Shown here in pieces: positions 17,398-25,643 of a stretch of 64,000 nt of DNA. The notes beneath the pieces are model-generated. The model had not been told where the DNA came from and did no database searches. It saw nothing but the letters and a program-made list of their open reading frames with translations. Source of the DNA: VXRD01 sp965242535 (GTDB taxonomy: Bacteria; Latescibacterota; UBA2968); NCBI GenBank assembly GCA_965242535.1, contig OZ251458.1:4526001-4590000 (forward strand), read 5' to 3'. Within the stretch, counting starts at the first letter, position 1; every line of letters starts with the position of its first letter. Both the position numbers and the translations under genes were made by a program.

Positions 17398-19788
17398 ATG
17401 GTGAAAAATTACTTCACTGTTGCGATTCGCTATTTGATGCGGCACAAGGGCTATACCTTCATCAACCTGTTTGGGTTGGGGTTGGGGATCGCCTGCTGTC
17501 TCTTGATGGCTCTGTTTGTCAAACACGAATGGGCGTATGATCGCTTTCACGAAAACGAGGCCGAACTCTTCCGCGTGGTGAAGCAACGGTTGCTCCCAAA
17601 TGGCGAAGCGGTCGCATTTGGTTTATTTGATACGCTGTATCCGCCTTGGGTTGTCAATGCTTTGAAAGAAGAAATACCAGGTGTGATACGCGCCAGTCGG
17701 TTTATAAAATCCACGGGACAGATTGCGGTGGAAAAGGACGTATTTCGGCGATCCGTCGGATTTGTCGATCTCGATTTTTTTGCGATGTTCACGTTTCCAT
17801 TTTTGGCTGGCGATCCGGCAACAGCTCTTGCCCGTCCCAATGGCGTGGTGCTGACCGCAAGCCTTGCGCGGCAGATATTCGGTCATGTCAACGAGAATTA
17901 CAACGCGATTATAGGGCGATCCGTAACGCTAACGCTAAGAAAGAAGCCCTTTATGGTGACAGGCATCATGGCGGATGTGCCTACGACATCGAGTCTTCAG
18001 TTTGATCTGTTGGTTTCGGCTGAAAGCGCGGATGGTTTTGGCGGTAGTTTTGCGACAGTCGGAAATGCTATATATGGCTCTCTCTACATGCAAATAGGCG
18101 ATGTGCCGAGCATGCTTGAAGAGCTCAATCGCTGGAAAGAAAAAGACAGGTTGCGATTCCAAAATCGTGATGTGAGACTCATTTTGCAACCCTTGAAGGA
18201 TGTGTATTGGCGTGCAGAAATTCCCAATCTATACGAATCCAAAGGTAACTTGGCAGGCGTTTATATCTCGTGGGGCATTGCTTGGATTGTGTTGCTGATT
18301 GCGTGCAGCAACTTCGTTTCGCTCTCTATTGCCGCATCATCCGGACGCATCCGAGAAGTGGGCTTGCGGAAGGTGTTGGGGGCCAACCAGGGACAGATTG
18401 CACGCCAATTCTGGAGCGAAGCCCTCTTGTTGAGTGTTCTCGGCTTGTGTTTGGGCCTCGTGCTCGCCGAACTGTTTTTGCCCGCGTTCAACGGCTTTGT
18501 CCAGCGCGACTTGCGAATCCCCTATTTTGACGATGGCGCGTTCTCGCTCTTACTAGTGGGTATTTTGTTCTTCGTCGGGCTTGTCGCAGGCGGTTATCCG
18601 GCTGTGATGCTGTCCCGGTTTCAGCCTGCCTCCATCATGCAGGGCGGGGGCAAAATTGGAGGTCAAAACCGTTTGACGCGCCTGTTGATCGTTTTGCAGT
18701 ACGCCGCGTCTGTCTTGCTCCTCATCTGTACGGGTATCATCGTCCAGCAACGGGATTATATGCAAAACAAAGACCTGGGATATAACCAAGAACAAATCGC
18801 CCTCATCGAGGGGTCTGGGCTAACTTGGGAAATGATTCAACGATATAAACGGGAAATTTTAAGGGATCCGCGCATCGCGGGCGTCACCATCAGCGACCGC
18901 ACCTTTACCAATAGTTGGTCTTCGAGGAAGTGCCATTTGTCAGATGGCTCAACTGTTGAGACGCGCATCATTGGGGGAGATGCCGATTACCTATCCACAT
19001 TGAACATCGCCCTGCTCAAAGGCCGCAATTTTTCCCAAGACCGGGCACAAGACCGGAAGCAAGCGGTCTTAATCAACGAAACACTGGCAAAGCGATTGGG
19101 CGCACACGGCGCGGTGGGACAAATTCTGAACATCGAAGGCGCGAACCTCAAAGACCCCGTGATCATCGGCATCGTGCGCGATTTTCACACCGATGCCCTG
19201 TACGAACCGATCCAGCCCGTGGTCTTGCAGATGAGCCAGTTCAATAATTGGCCGGCGTTTTTCGTCCGCATCCGTTCCGATCAGCTATCCGAAACGCTGG
19301 ATATGCTCGAAGAAACATGGAAAGCCCTTGTGCCCGCTAGACGCTTTCAATTTTCATTTTTAGATCGCAATCTGCACCGACAATACGAGAAAGAAGACCG
19401 ATGGCGCGAGATCGTCAGCTACTCGGCGTTATTCGCCATCCTCATCTCGTGCTTGGGCTTGTTCGGCTTGGCGTCGTTGGCGGTTGTGCAGCGCACCAAA
19501 GAGATCGGCGTCCGCAAAGTGTTGGGGGCGTCCGAGCGGTATTTGGTCTGGCTGCTGTCCAAAGACTTTGCCAAACTGCTTTTGCTCGCCAATGCCATCG
19601 CTTGGCCGGCGGCTTATTGGATCATGGACGAGTGGTTGACCACCACCTTTGCCTACCACATGGACTTGGGCATCGGCGTTTTTGTCCTGGTTGGCGCGTT
19701 GACATACAGCATTGCACAACTGACGATTTTGGGCCACATCCTCAAAGTGATCCGCCAAAACCCAGTTCAGGCACTCCGGTATGAGTAA
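17398..19788 (+). CDS. ABC transporter permease, FtsX/MacB type (copy 1)
   Basis: A 796-residue protein with two repeated MacB-like units. Each has a transmembrane helix, a large periplasmic domain and a group of three helices with the FtsX signature. Seen: N-terminal YLMRHKGYTFINLFGLGLGI, first FtsX block near residues 290-440 with REVGLRKVLGANQGQIARQF, second N-terminal helix after GGQNRLTRLLIVLQ, and final FtsX block with KEIGVRKVLGASERYLVWLL. It ends ILKVIRQNPVQALRYE. The family moves lipoproteins, peptides or drugs, or transmits force to periplasmic enzymes. No ATP-binding subunit is in the window. GGAGGGAAAGG precedes the start. Its last 335 bp are almost identical to those of the next permease. 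Confidence 0.92.
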   Translation: MVKNYFTVAIRYLMRHKGYTFINLFGLGLGIACCLLMALFVKHEWAYDRFHENEAELFRVVKQRLLPNGEAVAFGLFDTLYPPWVVNALKEEIPGVIRASRFIKSTGQIAVEKDVFRRSVGFVDLDFFAMFTFPFLAGDPATALARPNGVVLTASLARQIFGHVNENYNAIIGRSVTLTLRKKPFMVTGIMADVPTTSSLQFDLLVSAESADGFGGSFATVGNAIYGSLYMQIGDVPSMLEELNRWKEKDRLRFQNRDVRLILQPLKDVYWRAEIPNLYESKGNLAGVYISWGIAWIVLLIACSNFVSLSIAASSGRIREVGLRKVLGANQGQIARQFWSEALLLSVLGLCLGLVLAELFLPAFNGFVQRDLRIPYFDDGAFSLLLVGILFFVGLVAGGYPAVMLSRFQPASIMQGGGKIGGQNRLTRLLIVLQYAASVLLLICTGIIVQQRDYMQNKDLGYNQEQIALIEGSGLTWEMIQRYKREILRDPRIAGVTISDRTFTNSWSSRKCHLSDGSTVETRIIGGDADYLSTLNIALLKGRNFSQDRAQDRKQAVLINETLAKRLGAHGAVGQILNIEGANLKDPVIIGIVRDFHTDALYEPIQPVVLQMSQFNNWPAFFVRIRSDQLSETLDMLEETWKALVPARRFQFSFLDRNLHRQYEKEDRWREIVSYSALFAILISCLGLFGLASLAVVQRTKEIGVRKVLGASERYLVWLLSKDFAKLLLLANAIAWPAAYWIMDEWLTTTFAYHMDLGIGVFVLVGALTYSIAQLTILGHILKVIRQNPVQALRYE

Positions 19789-19928
19789 GGGGTTGTTTGC
19801 GGATAATCAGAAAAAATTAGGATGCTTGCTTGCACTAATGAGGCGCGTGGGACCAGGAATGTCTGGATTGCAAAAATTTGCCTGCGTGTATGGGCGGGTG
19901 TTTCAAAGAAAAATATAAGGCGTGTACC

Positions 19929-20006
19929 ATGGATACCGACATTGCAGGCGCGATGAAGAACAAATATGAGGCGCGCATCAAAAATCAGATGGCCGTTACT
20001 CTCTAA
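19929..20006 (+). other. Possible 25-residue upstream ORF or gene-start remnant
   Basis: ATG at 19929 opens a frame of 25 codons that ends nine bases before the ATG of the second permease. It ends in YEARIKNQMAVTL, where KNQMAV copies the KNQMVVA start of that permease. The DNA is shared with 17334-17370, where the frame is stopped. It is either a leader peptide or a decayed duplicate start; I favour the latter. Confidence 0.35.
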
Positions 20007-20015
20007 GGAGATACC

Positions 20016-22445
20016 ATGTTCAAAAATCAGATGGTCGTTGCATTGCGTCATTTGAGGCGAAAAAAGCTCTCGACATTTATCAATGTGTTTGGGCTTTCTC
20101 TTGGGCTTGCGTGTTGTGTTTTGATGGTTGCGTTTGCCAAACACGAGTGGGCGGTCGACGAATTTCACAAAAATGAAAAAAACCTGTTCCGAATCGTGAC
20201 CCAAAGGTTTTTGCCCAATGGCGAAATGGAGAAATACACATCCATAAATGCGATGTTCTTCATTCAGTACGTTGAGACATTGAAAGATGAATTGCCGGGG
20301 GTGGTGCATGCGAGCGCGTTTTTGAGGAATGAAAATGTGCTCATTGCACAGAGAGACCGAACATTTCAACAGACAGTCGGGCTTGTAAGCAACGATTTTT
20401 TGTCCATGTTCACCTTTCCCTTGGTGGCGGGGAATCCAACCACAGCACTGGCACAACCGGCTGGTGTGGTAATCTCGGAAACCGTTGCACATAAATTTTT
20501 CGACCCAACAAATGACTACGGTAGCCTTTTGGGGCAATCGCTAAAAATGAAAAAGAGGGACTTTGTCGTCAGGGGTGTGATGGTGGATGTGCCCAACACA
20601 TCGAGCCTGCAATTTGATGTTTTGATTTCCACTGAGGACTCACGCGGATTTAGAAGGTCGCTAAACTACAATCGAGTCATGGCCCCTGTTTATGTACAGT
20701 CAAGCGAAAGACACGCGACTCGGCTTGTCGAGGATCTCAATCGTTGGGATGGAAAGGAGAAAGTGCGTAACATCCTGGCGCCCAAATTGAGTGCCGATGC
20801 GTTTCAACTCACCTTGCAACCCCTGGCAGATGTGTATGGAAATACAGATATTCCCAACATCTACGAATTGCAAAGCGATCTCGCGATCGTTTATATGTTG
20901 TGGGGATTTGCCGGGTTGGTGCTGATTATTGCGTGTATCAATTTTACGACCTTATCCGTTGCTGAGTCATCTGAACGGGCCATCGAAGTGGGGTTACGCA
21001 AAGTCTATGGGGCGAATCGGGAGCAGATCGTGCGGCAGTTCTGGGGTGAATCTCTCGTGTTGAGTTTTTTTGGCTTCCTTTTAGGCGTTGTGTTAGCCGA
21101 GTTGTTTTTACCCGTATTCAATGGATTTATTCAGCGCGATTTGACCCTTTCTTATGATGATGGATTTTCCCTGCTTCTGTTATTCGCAACGACGGGGTTG
21201 CTTGCAGGCAGTTATCCCGCCCTTGTGTTGTCGCGTGTTCAGCCTGTGGCAACGCTAAAAAAAGAATTACGCATTGGCGGTCATAACCGGCTGACGCGCC
21301 TGTTGGTTGTCGTGCAATCCGTTGCATCCATAACGCTCCTGATTTGCGTGGGTATCATGGTCTTGCAACAGACTTATATGTACGAGAGGGATTTGGGCTA
21401 TGCTCGACAAAGGATTGCCGTTATTCCGGTCGACATTCCCTTTAGGGGCAATGTCAAAGAGTACAAATTACGCAAGTCACAGATCATTAAACGGTATAAG
21501 CAGGCAATTCTCAAAGATCCGCACATCGCAGGGGTCGCACTGACGGATCAACCATTTTTTTCTTTTTCTCACGTCCTCAATGCCTATCCCTTGCCCGATG
21601 GATCGAAAATTAGCTTACCGATTATCGGCGTTGATGTCGCTTATTTACCGACATTAAACATACCACTTCTCGCAGGCCGAAATTTTTCAGAAGCCCATCC
21701 GACCGATAAAAAACAAGCTGTCGTAATCAACGAAACACTGGCAAAACAACTTCATCTGAAAGATCCCGTAGGGGAAATTTTGCCAAAATTTAAGCTTTGG
21801 GAAATGAAAGACCCCGTGATTATTGGCGTGGTACGCGATTTCCATTTCGAGTCCCTGCACAAAAAAATCAAGCCCATGGTGCTACAGACATATCGTTTTG
21901 ACAACGGACCTTTTCTTTTGATCCGTATGCACTCTGGCAATTTGTCCAAAACGATAACGATGCTCAAAGAAACCTGGCAGGTCGTTGCGCCAAACATTCC
22001 CATTGAGGTGTCATTACTTGATGAAAAACGAAAGCGAGCATATCTCGACGCGGTTTATTGGTACCGCGTCTTGATCTACTCGGCTATTTTGACGTTGATA
22101 ATTTCACTTTTGGGCTTGTTCGGCTTGGCGTCGTTGGCGGTTGTGCAACGCACCAAAGAGATCGGCGTCCGCAAAGTGTTGGGGGCGTCCGAGCGGTATT
22201 TGGTCTGGTTGCTGTCCAAAGACTTTGCCAAACTGCTTTTGATCGCCAATGCCATCGCTTGGCCGGTGGCTTATTGGATCATGGACGAGTGGTTGACCAC
22301 CACCTTTGCCTATCACATGGACTTGGGCATCGGCGTTTTTGTCCTGGTTGGCGCGTTGACTTATGGCATTGCACAACTGACGATTTTGGGCCACATCCTC
22401 AAAGTGATCCGCCAAAATCCAGTTCAGGCACTCCGGTATGAGTAA
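20016..22445 (+). CDS. ABC transporter permease, FtsX/MacB type (copy 2)
   Basis: An 809-residue paralogue of the 17398 gene with the same two-unit plan: LRRKKLSTFINVFGLSLGLAC, AIEVGLRKVYGANREQIVRQF, GGHNRLTRLLVVVQSV, and KEIGVRKVLGASERYLVWLL near the end. The periplasmic domains are only moderately similar to copy 1, whereas the last 335 bp differ at about nine positions. AAGGAG precedes the ATG. A pair of permeases without an ATPase suggests that they heterodimerise and use an ATPase encoded elsewhere. Its stop codon lies at the edge of a partial MITE-like sequence (22443-22548). Confidence 0.92.
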   Translation: MFKNQMVVALRHLRRKKLSTFINVFGLSLGLACCVLMVAFAKHEWAVDEFHKNEKNLFRIVTQRFLPNGEMEKYTSINAMFFIQYVETLKDELPGVVHASAFLRNENVLIAQRDRTFQQTVGLVSNDFLSMFTFPLVAGNPTTALAQPAGVVISETVAHKFFDPTNDYGSLLGQSLKMKKRDFVVRGVMVDVPNTSSLQFDVLISTEDSRGFRRSLNYNRVMAPVYVQSSERHATRLVEDLNRWDGKEKVRNILAPKLSADAFQLTLQPLADVYGNTDIPNIYELQSDLAIVYMLWGFAGLVLIIACINFTTLSVAESSERAIEVGLRKVYGANREQIVRQFWGESLVLSFFGFLLGVVLAELFLPVFNGFIQRDLTLSYDDGFSLLLLFATTGLLAGSYPALVLSRVQPVATLKKELRIGGHNRLTRLLVVVQSVASITLLICVGIMVLQQTYMYERDLGYARQRIAVIPVDIPFRGNVKEYKLRKSQIIKRYKQAILKDPHIAGVALTDQPFFSFSHVLNAYPLPDGSKISLPIIGVDVAYLPTLNIPLLAGRNFSEAHPTDKKQAVVINETLAKQLHLKDPVGEILPKFKLWEMKDPVIIGVVRDFHFESLHKKIKPMVLQTYRFDNGPFLLIRMHSGNLSKTITMLKETWQVVAPNIPIEVSLLDEKRKRAYLDAVYWYRVLIYSAILTLIISLLGLFGLASLAVVQRTKEIGVRKVLGASERYLVWLLSKDFAKLLLIANAIAWPVAYWIMDEWLTTTFAYHMDLGIGVFVLVGALTYGIAQLTILGHILKVIRQNPVQALRYE

Positions 22446-22548
22446 GGGACTTTGGGGATGGCGCGTTTGGCGAGGGCTTATTGGATGTACGGCATCACAT
22501 CCGTCACGCTCTAAAAAAATTGAAATTCATAATTATTTAATTTACGGA
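22443..22548. repeat. Partial MITE-like copy C (one end)
   Basis: From the permease stop codon to 22548 the DNA matches 38358-38464 of copy B: TAAGGGACTT, TACGGCATCACATCCG, TCACGCTCT, and the terminal ATTTAATTTACGGA in place of ATTTAATTTACAGA. The rest of the element is absent. A fragment of the opposite end lies at 24985, on the other side of the GWxTD gene. Confidence 0.7.
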
Positions 22549-22648
22549 GTAGTTATGAGATGTCCGTTCAGGCACTAAAAATTCTTGCGATTTTTCATCT
22601 TATGCCGCCGATTGTGGCGTGCATGGGCACAACCGAAAGGAGTGCGTG

Positions 22649-24967
22649 ATGACTCGGATCATTCGCATCGGATTGATCGCGCTGATCTCTCTCGCTCATT
22701 TTGGATCGGTCAGGGGCGAACCGTCGATTGACGAGCAGTTTCAAGCCGCAGTGGATCGGGTCGGCGCGGTGGATCGAGAGGAGAGCATCGAGGCGTTTGA
22801 GGTGATTCTTTCCCGCGATTCGGATTACGCGCCTGCGTACAACGCATTGGCAAATCTGTATTTACAGATCAAGACCGTGAATAGCCGACAGCGTGCCATG
22901 CAGATGATTCAGAAAGCCATCGCGCTCGACCCCCACAATGCGGTCTATCGCCTGACACGCGGAAAAATTTTATGGATGCAAGGCTTCCGATTTCAGGCAT
23001 TGAACCAATACGAGAAGGTGAACCAAAAACATCCGGACAACACGGAATCCTTAGATGGGGCGGGTATGTATTGGGTGTATGATTTTTTGGGACAAAAAGA
23101 CAATGACCGAAAAAGAACTTTTAAGAGATATGCCCAGCAATCAAAACAAGCAGCAGAGGAGGTGTTGCGAAAGAGTATGGCTTTGGATGCGAGGAATCAA
23201 AACCCGTATTATTTGTTGGGCATGCTCTACTTTGAAGACGAGGCGTGGGAGGCGTTTCACGCCTTGATGCAAGCCCTCTACGCGCACTATCCAAACGACA
23301 AAAATGTGTTGTTATTTTGCGGTCTATCCGCCTATCAAATCGGCGAATACAACGAGTCGCATGAATTTTATGAACGCGCTTATGACGCGATGAGTCTTGA
23401 AGAGCGCGAGTTGTTGGAATCCATTGATCTGCTCAAGCCAGCGGATGATCCCGATGACCACTTGGCGCGTGACGTATTTTGGAAGAGCCAGGATCCGCTC
23501 TATCTATCGGATTTTAACGAGAGAAAGATGGAACACTTCGGGCGTCTGGCTTATAGCAATTTGCGTTTCAGGCGATTTTCGGCGGATGTGGAGGGTTGGC
23601 AGACGGACATGGGGAAGTCCTATATCAAATTCGGAAGGTATAAACGTAGATTTTCAACTTATATAGAGGACTGGAACTCTCCCGAGTCTTTGACTTCCGT
23701 CATGATAGAGTTCTGGTATTACGAAAAATTCAAGCTCGAATTTTGTGGCAGTGCGGATGATATCTGGCATTTTTGCGGCGGTTCTTGGATCGATGTAAAG
23801 CAACGTCTTCCAATCGAAGCCAGTGCCTTTAAGGAACACCGCGAAGGGCTCGATTTTGCTTTGAGACGAACTTCGTTTTCCTTTTCCACTGGTCCCTTTG
23901 AAGAAGCCTCGCATCGCACCTTCCGCGAGACAGCACAGCGGTTTGTCGATCCCTATTTGAACCGAAAATACACCCTGCCCTATCAGGTCGCCGCCTTTGA
24001 AGAACGCGACAGCATCCGCGTGGAACTCAGCTATATGAGTCCAAAAGACCGATTGAAAGAGAACGCCGAGACGGGCAAAGTGAGTTTCTGGGAGGGCGTG
24101 TTCTTCTTCGACGAGCAGTGGCAGGACGTGTATAACCATCGCAAATCCGTGACCTTCGCCTTGCCACCGGCCAAGCCCGTGCAAAGCGCAGGCGCGAGGC
24201 ATCGCAACGATCATCTCCTCGTCTCGCACATGGTGACCGTCCCGCAGGGGAGCTATCGGCTGGCCGTGGAACTGTTGGATCAAACCTCTGGGGCTATCGG
24301 TGTGGCACGCCATCGGGATCGGTTTTTGTCGGATGGCGCGACCTTTCACATCAGCGATCTACTGGTCGGCAGCGACATTCGACCGCGCCATGCGTTTCCA
24401 GAAGGCCGGGACGATTTGCTCATCACACCCAACCCGGTCCGCACGTTTTCGCCGTCTGAATCGATCTTTATCTATTTGGAACTCTACGATCTCACACGCG
24501 ACGCTTTTGGCAAGACGCGGTATGAGATCGCCTACACCATCGGCAAGCCGGAGGTGGCTGTGCTCTCGCCCACCCTGTTCGCGTCTCAAAGCGTGATTGA
24601 CACGATCGGCAAAACGCAGATCGATCTGCGTCGGGAATCGGATCGCGACGCGCAGAGGGCGCAGTCGTCGGCTGAGGAAGGGATGGATGCCGATAGGGAT
24701 CTATGGGGTCAGGCGAGGGTCTATACGAGTGGTGGGCAAGTCCATCACATCGCCGCGGAAGGGCTAAAGGTCAAGCGATCCGCTGATGGGGATATAACGC
24801 GCACCGTGACCGCGGATTACGAAGGGGATCGCGAGATGGATTTCACGTATTTGCAGATCGATATAGCCCAAGTGCCCACGGGGATTTACCAACTGACCGT
24901 GTCGGCGAGGGACAAACACACGGGACAGACCGATAGCAAATACGTCTATTTTCGCATTGCAGAGTAA
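22649..24967 (+). CDS. Exported TPR protein with GWxTD domain
   Basis: A 772-residue protein. A signal peptide (to about residue 25) is followed by TPR-like repeats (about 30-280), for example YAPAYNALANLYLQI and NAVYRLTRGKILWMQGFRFQAL. Around residue 315 the sequence reads EGWQTDMGKSYIKFGR, the defining motif of GWxTD proteins. These are known from Acidobacteria, Latescibacteria and relatives and their function is not established. The remaining ~350 residues are beta-rich with alternating repeats (YRLAVELLDQTSGAIG; YQLTVSARDKHTGQTD). GAAAGGAG precedes the chosen ATG. It closes the same-strand series and may be a structural or assembly protein. Confidence 0.85.
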   Translation: MTRIIRIGLIALISLAHFGSVRGEPSIDEQFQAAVDRVGAVDREESIEAFEVILSRDSDYAPAYNALANLYLQIKTVNSRQRAMQMIQKAIALDPHNAVYRLTRGKILWMQGFRFQALNQYEKVNQKHPDNTESLDGAGMYWVYDFLGQKDNDRKRTFKRYAQQSKQAAEEVLRKSMALDARNQNPYYLLGMLYFEDEAWEAFHALMQALYAHYPNDKNVLLFCGLSAYQIGEYNESHEFYERAYDAMSLEERELLESIDLLKPADDPDDHLARDVFWKSQDPLYLSDFNERKMEHFGRLAYSNLRFRRFSADVEGWQTDMGKSYIKFGRYKRRFSTYIEDWNSPESLTSVMIEFWYYEKFKLEFCGSADDIWHFCGGSWIDVKQRLPIEASAFKEHREGLDFALRRTSFSFSTGPFEEASHRTFRETAQRFVDPYLNRKYTLPYQVAAFEERDSIRVELSYMSPKDRLKENAETGKVSFWEGVFFFDEQWQDVYNHRKSVTFALPPAKPVQSAGARHRNDHLLVSHMVTVPQGSYRLAVELLDQTSGAIGVARHRDRFLSDGATFHISDLLVGSDIRPRHAFPEGRDDLLITPNPVRTFSPSESIFIYLELYDLTRDAFGKTRYEIAYTIGKPEVAVLSPTLFASQSVIDTIGKTQIDLRRESDRDAQRAQSSAEEGMDADRDLWGQARVYTSGGQVHHIAAEGLKVKRSADGDITRTVTADYEGDREMDFTYLQIDIAQVPTGIYQLTVSARDKHTGQTDSKYVYFRIAE

Positions 24968-24984
24968 CCGGTCATGCCCTAACG

Positions 24985-25070
24985 GGTGGGCGAAGGCATC
25001 AAAGGCAACCAACGATGTTGCAGGACCAAACGTTTTAGAAAAGCGAGCCATGCGGGTGCTGATTTGGGAA
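24985..25070. repeat. Partial MITE-like copy D (other end)
   Basis: GGCGAAGGCATCAAAGG, CAACCAACGATG, CCAAACGTTTTAGAAAA and GCGAGCCATGCGGGTGCTG match the reverse complement of 38100-38185 in copy B and 7603-7665 in copy A. Only this end is present. Confidence 0.7.
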
Positions 25071-25081
25071 AAAGAAATCCC

Positions 25082-25285
25082 ATGAAAAGAGACGAAGCCA
25101 TTGAGGAAATTCGGGCGGTACGGCAAAAAATCGCCGAGGAATACGGCCACGACATCGCGGCATTTTTGGATCACTATCGGGAACTGGAAAGGCAATATAA
25201 AGACAGACTCGTCACAACGGGGAATACAGGGCCATTGCACCTCGCAGAGCAAAGGACAACAGACGAGGGCGAAGTCGCCTCATGA
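25082..25285 (+). CDS. Small helical protein, antitoxin-like
   Basis: A 67-residue charged protein (MKRDEAIEEIRAVRQKIA, then EEYGHDIAAFLDHYRELERQ). Short proteins of this pattern, with an N-terminal EEIRxxRxxxA helix followed by a YGHDIxAFLDHYRELE-type helix, are common in bacteria rich in toxin-antitoxin modules and often lie next to PIN or RelE toxins, but none is adjacent here. I placed the start at 25082; the longer frame from 24986 would translate MITE-like DNA. It has a good terminator at 25314. Function not established. Confidence 0.6.
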   Translation: MKRDEAIEEIRAVRQKIAEEYGHDIAAFLDHYRELERQYKDRLVTTGNTGPLHLAEQRTTDEGEVAS

Positions 25286-25313
25286 TGTGTACGACAATCC
25301 AAATCCATTTCCA

Positions 25314-25347
25314 AAACCGCTCGGCGACAACGGGCGGTTTTTATTTT
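25314..25347 (+). terminator. Terminator after the small gene
   Basis: AAACCGCTCG (25314-25323) pairs with CGGGCGGTTT (25331-25340) with one G-T pair, followed by TTATTTTT. It supports the 25082 ORF as a transcribed unit. Confidence 0.8.
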
Positions 25348-25489
25348 TCAGCCGCCATGAGTGTCAACGCGCGGGGATCGCCTTTGGATTCGCGCCCCCA
25401 GTTCCGCGGCCAAGTCCGTTCCAAATTTGTCATCCATCGGTCGATCTCCGGTTTAGGGTACGCGCGCCATCGGCATTCAAAACTGCGGT

Positions 25490-25517
25490 TTGCTTTAGGG
25501 GATGGATGTGGTATATT
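25490..25517 (+). promoter_or_regulatory. Weak sigma-70-like promoter for the RND gene
   Basis: TTGCTT (25490-25495), 16 bases, TATATT (25512-25517). The -35 box matches only in TTG. The start would lie about 120 bases before the RND gene, with the palindromic repeat at 25544 in the leader. Confidence 0.3.
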
Positions 25518-25543
25518 GTGCGGGCATAAGAACTCTTATCTTT

Positions 25544-25580
25544 GGGCGGGCACGGGGGCACCGCCCCTACATTGGACGGG
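25544..25580. repeat. Diverged relative of the dispersed palindrome
   Basis: GGGCGGGCACGGGGGC followed by ACCGCCCCTAC forms a hyphenated palindrome of the same layout as the 26-bp repeat, with GGCGGTGCC in place of GGACAGGCC. A second partial GGACGGGCACGGGCG unit follows. Confidence 0.55.
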
Positions 25581-25643
25581 CACGGGCGCCGCCTCTATTG
25601 TTTTTGCCTCTGCCCATTGCACTTCTCGCGAAAGGGAACCTCT

